Source: a virus
Virus record (IMG/VR): IMGVR_UViG_3300049811_000692
Coordinates: 1-64,000 of that record
Strand: one strand, 5' to 3'
DNA length: 64,000 bases
Within the stretch, counting starts at the first letter, position 1; every line of letters starts with the position of its first letter. A model generated the notes under the pieces. That model was not told the origin of the DNA. It saw only the letters and a list, made by a program, of their open reading frames with translations, and ran no database searches. Shown here in pieces: positions 32,148 to 40,870 of the stretch. The position numbers and the translations under genes were made by a program.

Positions 32148-35100
32148 ATGATCCAGGAAGCCGCCGCCCTTTCCTTCACGATCGACAGCTCCCAGGCCGC
32201 CAAGGCCGGCGAGGCGCTGGACCAGCTCACCAAGCAGGCGGGGCTCAGCGCCACCAGCACGAAGGAGCTCGCGGCGCAGGCGCGGGACAGCCAGCTCGCC
32301 CTCCAGCAGTTCGCCCAGCAGGCGACGCTGGTCGAGGCGGGGCTGCGCCAGGCCGGCGGCGGGATCGATTACCTGGTGCAGCGCGTGCAGGTGCTCACCC
32401 GCGAGATGGGGCTGTTCCAGGCCACGTCGCGGGACATGCAGGTCGCGCTCAACCAGCTCGCCGCGGCGGGGCAGCTGTTCGGCACCACGGCGGGTGGCAT
32501 CGAGGCCTTCGCGCGGGTGAGCCGCACGGTCGGGCAGAACTCGATCGAGATGACGCAGTCGCTCCAGCGCATCACCCAGGCGCTCGACGGCGTGACGCTC
32601 TCGGGCCAGCGAGCACGCTCGGTGCTGGAGAACTACGGCGTGCAGGTGGAGGGGCGGCCGACTGAGGACGCGGCCGACATCCTCAAGGAGTACGTGGCGG
32701 CGCGGCGCCGCTTCCAGCCCGACTCGCGGCGCAACGAGGACGACTGGGCGGTCCTCGGCCCGGTGAGCATCGAGACGCTCGCGGCGATGAACCAGCCGGC
32801 CTTCCGCTCGATCGAGCAGGAGCGGCGGTCCATGGAGGACAGCGTCGCGACGCGGCGCGTCCTGGCGCAGCAGGAGGCCACGGCGTCCCGCGAGGCGCGG
32901 ACCGGCGTGCGCGCGCAGCAGTACGACGACCTCGCCCAGGAGTTCTACCGCGGCGGCATGGAGCGGTTCCTGCCGGGCTACCGCCCCACGCGCGAGGAGC
33001 TCGAGCGGCGCGCCGAGGCGCCGAACGCGCAGCCGCGCAGCCAGGCCTACACCTTCGAGCAGCGGGCGGACGGCACGGTGGGGACGCGGCGGGACAGCCG
33101 GGCGTCGCGCTACCTCGACGCGGAGGGGCGGCCGCTCACCGGGCCTGAGTACGAGGCGGCGGTGCGCGCGGGGCAGGAGGTTCAGCGCAACCCCGAGTTC
33201 GACATGATGAACCGGGTGATGCAGCCCTTCCGCGAGATGGGGGCGGCGTTCCGCTGGCTCGCCGACCCGCGCTTCGCGGAGAACCAGCGCGAGATCCGGT
33301 CGCGGTTCAATGAGGCGGCGCAGCGGGCCGGCGAAGGGACGGCCGAGGATGTGTGGGCCTTTGCGAGCGGCGAGATGTGGAGCCGCAGCTTCGGCGACAT
33401 GGGCCGCAACCTGCGGGGCAACTACGTGCCCGCGCCGGGCGCGCCGGCGCGCGAGACGTCCTACCGGACAGGTGACCTGCTTCAGCAGACCCGCATCATG
33501 GAGTCGCAGATCGGCCAGTCGCCGATGGAGCTGGCGAACCGGAGCTTCCTGCTTCAGGCGGCGCGGAGCTTCGGGAACATCAACCTGGAGGGCGCCGAAA
33601 CCCTCTCGGCAGAGCAGCTCCTCGCGCGCTTCCCAGACGAGGCCGGCCCGGGGGCGGTAGGCGGCCTCTCGCCGCGCGAGGTGGTCCGGCGCAACCGGGC
33701 GGCGCGCGACAACGCGGCCGTCGCCGACAACGACCGCGCGCGCGACGACCGCGACCTCATGCGCCGCGCGCAGATGGGGCAGATCACCCCGGCCGATCTC
33801 CCGCGCCGCACCGTCACCATTGGCGCCACCGACACCCAGGAGGAGATCAGCCTCGAATCGCTGGGCTTCACCGAGACGTCGAGCGCCCAGGCCCGCCAGC
33901 GCCTCCAGCAGCTCGCCCAGGCGGTGCTGCGCGTGCGCGCCACCATCGAGACCGAGGGCAAGCAGGTCGAGGAGCTGCTCAAGACCCTGGCCGAGGTGGA
34001 TCGCCAGCGCGAGGCCGAGATCGGCCTGCAGGTCGAGGGCACCACGCGCCGGATGGACTTCCGCGAGCGCATGCGTTCGACCCTGACGGACGCCTCGCCC
34101 GGCCGGCAGTTCGAGAACCTCTACCAGTCCACGCGGGCGACGGTGCTGGAGGAGACGGGCAGCCCGATCCTTGCCAACACCCGGGCGCTGGAGGCGCTGA
34201 CCGAGGCCGTCATCCAGATGGAGCGGCTCTACAACCGCATGATCGAGGAGACGCGCCAGGACACGCGCCAGTCGGCCGGCTGGACCAACTTCCTCCTGGG
34301 CGGCCCGCGCCCGGCCTTCGAGGGGACGGACGACCCGAACGACGTGCTGGCGCGCTACGGCGGCGGGGCGGGCGGCCGCGGCGGACCACCGCTCACCGAT
34401 GGCGGGACCGCGGCGGCACCCACCGGTGCGCGCCGGCAGGCGGGCCAGGAGATCGCCGCCGAGCTGCAGGGCTACGGCGTGCCTCGCACGATGGCGGTGG
34501 CCATGGTCGCCCAGGTCGATGTCGAGAGCAGCTTCAACCCGCGCGCGGTGGGCGACAACGGGGCCTCCTACGGCCTCCTCCAGTGGCAGGGCGAACGTCG
34601 CCGCCGCTTCGAGCAGGTGGTCGGCGGCCCCATCGAGCGCAGCACCCGCAGTCAGCAGGTGCAGTTCCTCGCCTATGAGGCGGGCTACCCCGACGCCATC
34701 CCCGGCGCGCCGCCCTCCACCGAGGCGCGCAACACCGAGTCCGCTCGGCGGGAAACGGTGCCGGATCGCGCGGCCGCCGCGCTCAGCCGCGACTTCGTGC
34801 GCCCGTTTAAGGTCTATGAGGAGCAGGTGACCCGCGGCCGCCGGGCGAACGCCTGGAACACGGTGATCCCCGACGAAGGGGCGGACCCTGCGCGCGTCGG
34901 CCCCGTCAACCTCGTCGTGCGCCTGCCCGGCGAGGTCGAGCCGCGCGAGCGGCTGGGCCGCGAGGCGGGGGTGGCGCTTCCCCTGCCGCCGCCGCCGCGG
35001 CCGCCCGCGGCGGGACCCGGCCAGCAGCTCCGGGAGCGATGGGAGGAATCGAACTTCGGCCCGATGGCCGACCGGCAGGAGGCGCAGGATCCGGCGACGG

Positions 35101-37604
35101 TGCCCCCGTCGCGCCGGCCCATGAGCTTCGGAGAGTTCCTGTCGCTCGGCATCCGGACCTCGCCGCGGCCGGCGGCCGCCGCGCCCCCGACGCCGCTCTC
35201 TTCGCTCCTGCCGGGCTTCATCGGCTCGGCGGCGGCGGCGACGCTCGACGGGGGAGAGCCCATCGTCATCGCGCGCGGCCCCGCGCCCCGCCCCGCGCCG
35301 CCGGTCCCGACCTTCCCGCGGCTCGAGCCGGCGCCGCGTCCGGCCGACACGCTGATCGCGCCACCTCCGCCCCCGGCGCCGCCGCGCCCCGCGCCGCCCG
35401 TGGCCGCGCAGCCGAGCGGCGGCGCGCTTCTGGACCGCCTCGGGCTCGACATGGGGGTGCCGGTGCTGGCGACGCCCGCAGGCCCGCCGCCGACGCTGCC
35501 GCTCACCCTCCCGGGGCTCCCGCCCCAGCCGCGCCGCTCGGTGGCGGCCGACCCCGGCGTGCGGCCGAACAGCCCGCTCCTCGCCGATCTCCGAGGCGTC
35601 GCCCCGGCGGCGCCGCCGCCCCCGCCCGCGCTGACCCCGAGCATGGACCCGCCGGCGCGCCGGGATACGGGCGTGCCGCCCGTCGCCTGGCCCTCGCTCA
35701 CGTCGCCGGCCGCGCTGCCCGTGCCGCCACCGCCCGCCCCGGCGCCCCGCGCCCCGGACCCGCTGTTCGATTCTCGGTCCTGGTCGCCTCCCGCCCCGGT
35801 GCCCGCGACGCCGATCGTCACCCCCGAAGCGGTGGCCCTGCCGCAACGCGGCGGCTGGACCTCCATGACGCGGCCGGCGCCGATCCCGAACAACACGCCC
35901 TTCGATCAAGGGTTGGACCGCCAGGCCGCGCAGCTGGGCGCCGCGCGCGCCCTGGATGCGGCACAGCAGGCCGAGGCGCAGGCGCAGGAGCGGACCCGCC
36001 GCTTCGAGCAGTCGATCCAGCTCGACCTGCCAGAGACGCCGCTGCGGATCGGACGCTTCGAGCCCCCAGGCCGCTACCGCGCGACGCGACCCAACGCGGT
36101 CGGCGTGCCCGAGATCGAGATCGTCCAGCCGCGCCAGGGCCGACCGCTGGGACCTCAGTCGGGCGACGTGACCGAGCTGCCCCCGGAGCGCGCCGTTGGG
36201 CGAGGCGGCGGCGGCGCGCCGGCACGCCCGAGCTACGACTTCGCCGCGGTCGAGGAGTTCGTGCGCTCGGGCCGCCCCGTCAGCCGCGACCGCCTGGCCG
36301 ACTACGAGCTGCAGCGCCGCGTCGGCGGCCAGGTTCAGGCGGTGGCCGGACTGACCGGCGAGCAGCGCGAGGGTCTGTTCGCCGAACGCCTTCAGCAGGA
36401 GGCGGCCCGCTCGCTGGAAGCCTTCGTGCAGCAGCTCGTCCGGGGCAACGCGGCTCAGGAGGACGCGATCAAGGTCATCGGCGCGCGCAGCGAGGCCGAG
36501 CGCGAGGCGATGACGGCGACCAACCAGGCGCGCCAGCAGGCCGAGACGCTGCGCGCCAACGCCCGCGCGCTGCCTGAAGGGAGCGCCGCGCGCGGGGCGC
36601 TGGAGGCCGCGGCCGGGGATCTCGAGCCGCGCGCACGCCGCCAGGTGTTCAACCGCCAGATCGCCCGCGCGGACGCGCGGATCGGCGAGCAGGAAGAAGA
36701 CCTGCAGGACGCCCGGGCGCTCGGGGATGCGTGGTTCATGACCAACACCGAGCGAGCGCGCCTCGCTGGGCGGCTGGGGGCGCGCCGGCAGGCCGAGCGG
36801 ACCATCATCGCCGGCGAGGACGACGGGGCGCGCGGGCAGCGCATCCTGCGCGCCGAGGAGGTGGCGGGCGCGCGCTCGGCCATGGACGAGCTCGAGCGGC
36901 AAAACCGGCTGGTCCGCGACTCCTTCCTCGACATCAACAGCGCCGCCGGCGCGGCGCTCAGCCAGATCATCGTGCGGGGCGGGAACGCCAAGCAGGTGAT
37001 GGCGGCGGTCCTGGCCGACTTCGCCTCCATGGGCATCCGCCGCGCCACCGCCTCGCTCGGCGAGGAGGCATTCTCGGCCATCGGCAAGCTGATCACCGGC
37101 CGCAGCGCAGATGGGCCGGCGCGAGGCGGCTTCGACGGCAGCGTCGCCTCCGCGGCGGCCGTCGCGGGCGGCGCGACCGAGAGCGCGGCCAGCGGCGCGA
37201 CCAGCCTGATCGGCACCGCGCTTTCCAGCATCGGCAGCCTCTTCGGCTTCGCGCAGGGTGGCGTGATCCGCCCCATGGCCCAGGGGGACATCCTCTTCGC
37301 GCCGACCTACAAGGCGATGGCCAACGGCGACACGGCGCTCATGGCCGAGGCCGGCCCCGAGGCGGTGCTGCCCCTGCGCCGAGACGCGAACGGCAACCTC
37401 GGCGTGGTCGCCGCCGGCGGCGGCGGCGGCGGGAACGTCATCAACATCACCGTCCAGGGCGGCAGCCGCGGCCCGGCGCAGGACCGCGAGCAGGCCGCCG
37501 CGATCGCCGACGCGGTGACCCGCGCGCTTGATGAGCGCCAGCGCCAGACCATGTTCGAGGAGATGCGGGTGGGGGGCATGTTCAACCCGCTCCATGGCGG
37601 GTGA
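32148..37604 (+). CDS. tape measure protein with embedded lysozyme-like domain
   Basis: An 1818-aa protein that sets tail length. Helical, Gln/Ala-rich N-terminal part; an internal domain at about residues 760-900 (QGYGVPRTMAVAMVAQVDVE, SSFNPRAVGDNGASYGLLQW, then RRRFEQV) resembles phage tail lysozymes, with a candidate catalytic Glu near residue 791. A long Pro/Ala-rich linker spans about residues 930-1240. The C-terminus has the typical GGVIRPMAQGDI and AEAGPEAVLPLRRD, and a final VQGGSRGPAQD segment. It probably cuts peptidoglycan during DNA entry. Confidence 0.85.
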   Translation: MIQEAAALSFTIDSSQAAKAGEALDQLTKQAGLSATSTKELAAQARDSQLALQQFAQQATLVEAGLRQAGGGIDYLVQRVQVLTREMGLFQATSRDMQVALNQLAAAGQLFGTTAGGIEAFARVSRTVGQNSIEMTQSLQRITQALDGVTLSGQRARSVLENYGVQVEGRPTEDAADILKEYVAARRRFQPDSRRNEDDWAVLGPVSIETLAAMNQPAFRSIEQERRSMEDSVATRRVLAQQEATASREARTGVRAQQYDDLAQEFYRGGMERFLPGYRPTREELERRAEAPNAQPRSQAYTFEQRADGTVGTRRDSRASRYLDAEGRPLTGPEYEAAVRAGQEVQRNPEFDMMNRVMQPFREMGAAFRWLADPRFAENQREIRSRFNEAAQRAGEGTAEDVWAFASGEMWSRSFGDMGRNLRGNYVPAPGAPARETSYRTGDLLQQTRIMESQIGQSPMELANRSFLLQAARSFGNINLEGAETLSAEQLLARFPDEAGPGAVGGLSPREVVRRNRAARDNAAVADNDRARDDRDLMRRAQMGQITPADLPRRTVTIGATDTQEEISLESLGFTETSSAQARQRLQQLAQAVLRVRATIETEGKQVEELLKTLAEVDRQREAEIGLQVEGTTRRMDFRERMRSTLTDASPGRQFENLYQSTRATVLEETGSPILANTRALEALTEAVIQMERLYNRMIEETRQDTRQSAGWTNFLLGGPRPAFEGTDDPNDVLARYGGGAGGRGGPPLTDGGTAAAPTGARRQAGQEIAAELQGYGVPRTMAVAMVAQVDVESSFNPRAVGDNGASYGLLQWQGERRRRFEQVVGGPIERSTRSQQVQFLAYEAGYPDAIPGAPPSTEARNTESARRETVPDRAAAALSRDFVRPFKVYEEQVTRGRRANAWNTVIPDEGADPARVGPVNLVVRLPGEVEPRERLGREAGVALPLPPPPRPPAAGPGQQLRERWEESNFGPMADRQEAQDPATVPPSRRPMSFGEFLSLGIRTSPRPAAAAPPTPLSSLLPGFIGSAAAATLDGGEPIVIARGPAPRPAPPVPTFPRLEPAPRPADTLIAPPPPPAPPRPAPPVAAQPSGGALLDRLGLDMGVPVLATPAGPPPTLPLTLPGLPPQPRRSVAADPGVRPNSPLLADLRGVAPAAPPPPPALTPSMDPPARRDTGVPPVAWPSLTSPAALPVPPPPAPAPRAPDPLFDSRSWSPPAPVPATPIVTPEAVALPQRGGWTSMTRPAPIPNNTPFDQGLDRQAAQLGAARALDAAQQAEAQAQERTRRFEQSIQLDLPETPLRIGRFEPPGRYRATRPNAVGVPEIEIVQPRQGRPLGPQSGDVTELPPERAVGRGGGGAPARPSYDFAAVEEFVRSGRPVSRDRLADYELQRRVGGQVQAVAGLTGEQREGLFAERLQQEAARSLEAFVQQLVRGNAAQEDAIKVIGARSEAEREAMTATNQARQQAETLRANARALPEGSAARGALEAAAGDLEPRARRQVFNRQIARADARIGEQEEDLQDARALGDAWFMTNTERARLAGRLGARRQAERTIIAGEDDGARGQRILRAEEVAGARSAMDELERQNRLVRDSFLDINSAAGAALSQIIVRGGNAKQVMAAVLADFASMGIRRATASLGEEAFSAIGKLITGRSADGPARGGFDGSVASAAAVAGGATESAASGATSLIGTALSSIGSLFGFAQGGVIRPMAQGDILFAPTYKAMANGDTALMAEAGPEAVLPLRRDANGNLGVVAAGGGGGGNVINITVQGGSRGPAQDREQAAAIADAVTRALDERQRQTMFEEMRVGGMFNPLHGG

Positions 37605-37607
37605 GCG

Positions 37608-37640
37608 CTTGACCAAGCGGCGCCTCGCGCCGCCATCGTG
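37608..37640 (+). promoter_or_regulatory. late promoter-like element, copy 5 (tail tip)
   Basis: CTTGAC (37608-37613), 17 bases, CGCCATCGTG (37631-37640), 31 bases before the minor tail protein M start. It sits in the only gap of the tail operon. Confidence 0.5.
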
Positions 37641-37670
37641 GGGTGACCCCATGGAAGCGGCCAAGCCCCG

Positions 37671-38108
37671 ATGACCGTCTCGACCAACGGCGGCCTCGTC
37701 ACCATCAGCGGCGACGGGGTCGCCACCTGGACCGGCAACACCCCCATCACCATCGGTGGCCAGCCGGTCTGGACGCCGCCGGTCGCGCCCGACCCGCCCG
37801 TGATGATGGACGAGACTCCGGCAGCGAACCGCTTCTCCTTCGGAGACGGCTACAGCCAGGACGCGCCCCGCGGCCTCAACTCGATCCCGTCCAAGGTCAC
37901 GATCTCGTTCTCGAACCTCTACACCTCGGACAAGGACGCCATCCTCCAGTTCCTTCGCGCACGGAAGGGCGTCGAGCCGTTCTGGTGGCAGCAGCCGAAC
38001 GAGCAGATGCGGCGCTGGGTCTCGCCCTCCTGGAACGTCGAGCAGCAGGGCTGGGATCGCTGGCGCGTCACCGCGCGCATCGAGCGCAGCGTGAAGCCGG
38101 GCACCTGA
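37671..38108 (+). CDS. minor tail protein M (lambda gpM-like)
   Basis: A 145-aa tail-tip protein. The phrase NRFSFGDGYSQDAPRGLNS, followed by strands and FLRARKGVEPFWW, and the end WDRWRVTARIERS are typical of gpM-type proteins. About 40 extra N-terminal residues (SGDGVATWTGNTPIT) precede the family region. It starts the M-L-K-I-J block. Confidence 0.8.
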   Translation: MTVSTNGGLVTISGDGVATWTGNTPITIGGQPVWTPPVAPDPPVMMDETPAANRFSFGDGYSQDAPRGLNSIPSKVTISFSNLYTSDKDAILQFLRARKGVEPFWWQQPNEQMRRWVSPSWNVEQQGWDRWRVTARIERSVKPGT

Positions 38109-38109
38109 C

Positions 38110-39381
38110 ATGGTCGTCTATCGCAACCGGCGGGCCCAGGAGCTCGCGGCCGAGGAGCTGATCGACCTCTACGAGCTCGACGCGAGCAAGTACGGGGGCG
38201 GGCTGCGCTACTGGACCGCCGGCCCGATGGGCGAGGGCGCGCTGAACCTGTGCTGGAACGCGCAGACGAATGTCTCGGCGGCGGGGTGGTCGGCGAACGG
38301 GACGCCCGCCTACTTCGGCCCGGCCCGCCTCGATTCGATCGGCTCCAGCTACGTCTTCCAGCCGGGCAACCTTGCGGCGCGGTGGTCCTCCATCCCCGCC
38401 GACGTGTTCTACCGCGCGAGCTGGCTCGAGGAGACCAACATCGCGCCCGGGATGTGGGCGCAGGCGAGTGCCTTCGTGGCCGTCCACCGGGCCCGCATTC
38501 GCGTGACCATCGAGTTCCTCCAGGGCGGCTCGGTCATCCAGACGGCGAGCTCCCCCATCCTGCGATGGCCGAACAACGGCATGGGCACCAATTTCACTGA
38601 GCTGCGGCTGTACACGCCGCTCTTCGTGGAGGCGGTCGCCCCGGCGGGCGCCGAGAAGGTGCGCTTCTGCGTCGAGGTGAGCGGCCCAAACGCCGGCTCG
38701 GTGGGCACCAACTCCTACGCCTGGTTCACGCAGCCGGTCTTCGCGATCACGCCCATGCAGGTGAAGCGCGCCCTGGCCTTCACGCCGGGCACGAAAGGCA
38801 GCCAGGTCCGCTTCAACGGCATCACCTATCAGCCCGTGCCGGTGCGGCTCGAGGGGCTCCAGAAGCGCGGCCGCGGCCCCGTCCCGCGCCTCACCGTCGT
38901 GGTGCCGGACGTGGACAAGCTGATGACCATGCTGCTCGCCACTTACGGCAACCTGCTCGGCTGCAAGATCACCCGCCGCCAGGTGTTCCGCTCGGCGCTC
39001 GACGACGGCGAGAACGCCGACCCGACCGACTTCTTCGGGCCCGAGATCTTCTACATCGACCGGATCGTGCGCCACTCGCCCGGCCAGGAGGTCGTCATCG
39101 AGTGCGCCTCGCCCCTCGACATTCAGGGGACGATGCTGCCGGGGCGGCAGATGGTCCGCGACGTGTGCAGCCACACCTACCGGCTCTGGAACGGCGCGAC
39201 CTTCGCCTATGGCTCCTGCCCCTACGCCGGCGGGGCCATGTTCCGCGCCGACAACTCCGTGACGGGGTCGGTCGCGGAGGACCGCTGCGCCAAGAGCCTC
39301 AACGCCTGCCGGCTGCGCTTCGGGACGTCGGCGCCGCTGCCGTTCCGCGGCTTCCCCGGCATGGGACGGAGCCGCCTCTGA
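38110..39381 (+). CDS. minor tail protein L with inserted binding-like domain
   Basis: A 423-aa protein. The ends match lambda gpL: the N-terminal RAQELAAEELIDLYELDA and the C-terminal half with four cysteines (DVCSHTYRLW, YGSCPYAG, EDRCAKS, NACRLRFG) expected to hold an Fe-S cluster. Between residues about 40 and 215 lies an extra beta-rich segment (LNLCWNAQTNVSAAGW to WFTQPVFAITPMQ) with the look of a carbohydrate-binding jelly roll. Lambda gpL is about 230 aa, so the insert explains the extra length. Confidence 0.8.
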   Translation: MVVYRNRRAQELAAEELIDLYELDASKYGGGLRYWTAGPMGEGALNLCWNAQTNVSAAGWSANGTPAYFGPARLDSIGSSYVFQPGNLAARWSSIPADVFYRASWLEETNIAPGMWAQASAFVAVHRARIRVTIEFLQGGSVIQTASSPILRWPNNGMGTNFTELRLYTPLFVEAVAPAGAEKVRFCVEVSGPNAGSVGTNSYAWFTQPVFAITPMQVKRALAFTPGTKGSQVRFNGITYQPVPVRLEGLQKRGRGPVPRLTVVVPDVDKLMTMLLATYGNLLGCKITRRQVFRSALDDGENADPTDFFGPEIFYIDRIVRHSPGQEVVIECASPLDIQGTMLPGRQMVRDVCSHTYRLWNGATFAYGSCPYAGGAMFRADNSVTGSVAEDRCAKSLNACRLRFGTSAPLPFRGFPGMGRSRL

Positions 39382-40115
39382 TGTTCGACCGCGCCATCAT
39401 CGACGCCATCAAGGAGCACGCCGCATCCAGCCTGGACCGGGAGGTCTGCGGGCTGGTGACGGCCGCGGGCTACGAGCCGCAGGAGAACCGCCACCCCGAG
39501 CCGGAGATGAACTTCGAGATGGGGCGGGAGGCGGCGGAGCGGATCGCCGCCGGCGAGGTGCTGGCCGTGGTCCACAGCCACACCGAGCGCGGCTACGACC
39601 ACCCTTCGATCATGGACCAGGAGCAGGCGCTCGCCATGGCCGTGCCGTGGGGCCTGTGCATCATCCGCGGCGGCACGCCATCGGAGCCGTTCTTCTGGGG
39701 CGAAGGCGTCCCGCCGCAGCCCTTCCTCCCGCGCGATTTCCGGTGGGGGCCAGAGGGCACCGATGGCCGCGGCGACTGCTTCGCCCTGGTGCGCGCCTGG
39801 TATGCCGCGCGGCGAGGCCTGGTGATCCCCGATGTGCCGCGCGACGAGACCTGGGAGAGCGAAATGCCGGATGCCTACGTGCTGGGCTGGCAGCGCGCGG
39901 GCTTCCAGCGAGTTCCGATCACCGACCTGCAGCCGGGCGACGGGGTGCTCATGGCCATCAACAGCCGGCGCGCCGCCCCGAACCACGCGGGCATCTACCT
40001 CGGGGACGAGATGATCCTCCACCACCTGCTCAACCGCCTGGCCGAGCGGACGCCAATCGGCTTCCTGCACCGCTCGATCGTCGCGTGCCTGCGTCCGCCG
40101 GAGGTCGCCCCATGA
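39381..40115 (+). CDS. tail tip protein K (JAMM + NlpC/P60 peptidase)
   Basis: A 244-aa two-domain protein. The N-terminal Mov34/JAMM domain has Glu21 (REVCGLV), His65 and His67 (VVHSHTERG) and Asp79 (PSIMD), a full zinc metalloprotease set. The C-terminal NlpC/P60 domain has Cys133 (GRGDCFALVRAWY), His202 (PNHAGIYLG) and a late LHHLL. It probably processes the tail tip or cleaves cell-wall peptides at entry. Confidence 0.9.
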   Translation: MFDRAIIDAIKEHAASSLDREVCGLVTAAGYEPQENRHPEPEMNFEMGREAAERIAAGEVLAVVHSHTERGYDHPSIMDQEQALAMAVPWGLCIIRGGTPSEPFFWGEGVPPQPFLPRDFRWGPEGTDGRGDCFALVRAWYAARRGLVIPDVPRDETWESEMPDAYVLGWQRAGFQRVPITDLQPGDGVLMAINSRRAAPNHAGIYLGDEMILHHLLNRLAERTPIGFLHRSIVACLRPPEVAP

Positions 40116-40867
40116 ACACGATCTGCCTCCATGGCGCGCTGCGGAAGCGCTACGGCGCCTCGTTCACGCTCGACGTGAAGACGCCGGCCGAGGCCGTGCG
40201 GGCGCTCGGGGTCCAGCTTCCGGGCTTCCTCGATGCCATCCGGGCGGGCGCGTGGCGCGTGGTGCGCGGCCCCCTGCGCGGCGGGCGCCGGCTGACGCCC
40301 GGCGAGCTCAACGTGAACCTCGGGGGCGAGATGCACATCCTGGCGGCGCCCAAGGGGGCGGGCGGGCGCGGGACGGGCAAGGTGGTGCTGGGGACCGTCC
40401 TGCTGGTCGCGGCGGTGGCGCTGGTCGCGCTGGCGCCGGTGGGCGCTGCGGCCGTCACCGGCGCGGCAGCCGCGGAGGTCGGCGCCATCAGCGGCGCGGG
40501 CCTTGGCACCAGCATCGGCTTCGGGATTGGCGCGGTCTCGGCGGGCAAGATCGCGCTCTTCGGGGCCGCGATGGTCTTCGCCGGCGTCTCCCAGATGCTC
40601 GCGCCGGCCCCCAAGCCGCCGCAGGCCATGGGCCCGTCGCAGCGCGACGAGGGCAGCTACCTCTTCAGCGGCGCGGGCAACACCGGCGTGCAGGGCGGGC
40701 CAGTGCCGCTCCTGTTCGGCAAGACGGTCTGCGGCGGCAAGCTCGTCTCCATGTCGGTGGACGTGGTGGACATCGGCCAGGCGCCGCCCGACGCGCCGGC
40801 CAGCCCGGTCACCGGCGTGGCGTACGGCAGCACCGTGTACGTCCCCTACGAGTACAACGGGGCGTAG
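40112..40867 (+). CDS. tail assembly protein I (lambda gpI-like)
   Basis: A 251-aa protein. A ubiquitin-like N-terminal domain (MNTICLHGALRKRYGASFTL, PAEAVRALGVQLPGF) is followed by a Gly/Ala-rich hydrophobic middle (VLGTVLLVAAVALVALAP and onward) and a C-terminal QGGPVPLLFGKTVCGGKLVS, exactly the layout of gpI. It is needed for tail tip assembly and lies between K and J. Confidence 0.85.
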   Translation: MNTICLHGALRKRYGASFTLDVKTPAEAVRALGVQLPGFLDAIRAGAWRVVRGPLRGGRRLTPGELNVNLGGEMHILAAPKGAGGRGTGKVVLGTVLLVAAVALVALAPVGAAAVTGAAAAEVGAISGAGLGTSIGFGIGAVSAGKIALFGAAMVFAGVSQMLAPAPKPPQAMGPSQRDEGSYLFSGAGNTGVQGGPVPLLFGKTVCGGKLVSMSVDVVDIGQAPPDAPASPVTGVAYGSTVYVPYEYNGA

Positions 40868-40870
40868 CCG

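Noticed and set aside
31785-38111. Very long open frame on the minus strand opposite the tape measure gene
   Set aside because: It is a by-product of high GC content (few stop codons in the complementary frame). Its residues are Arg/His/Leu/Gly-biased without domain patterns, while the plus strand encodes an obvious tape measure protein.
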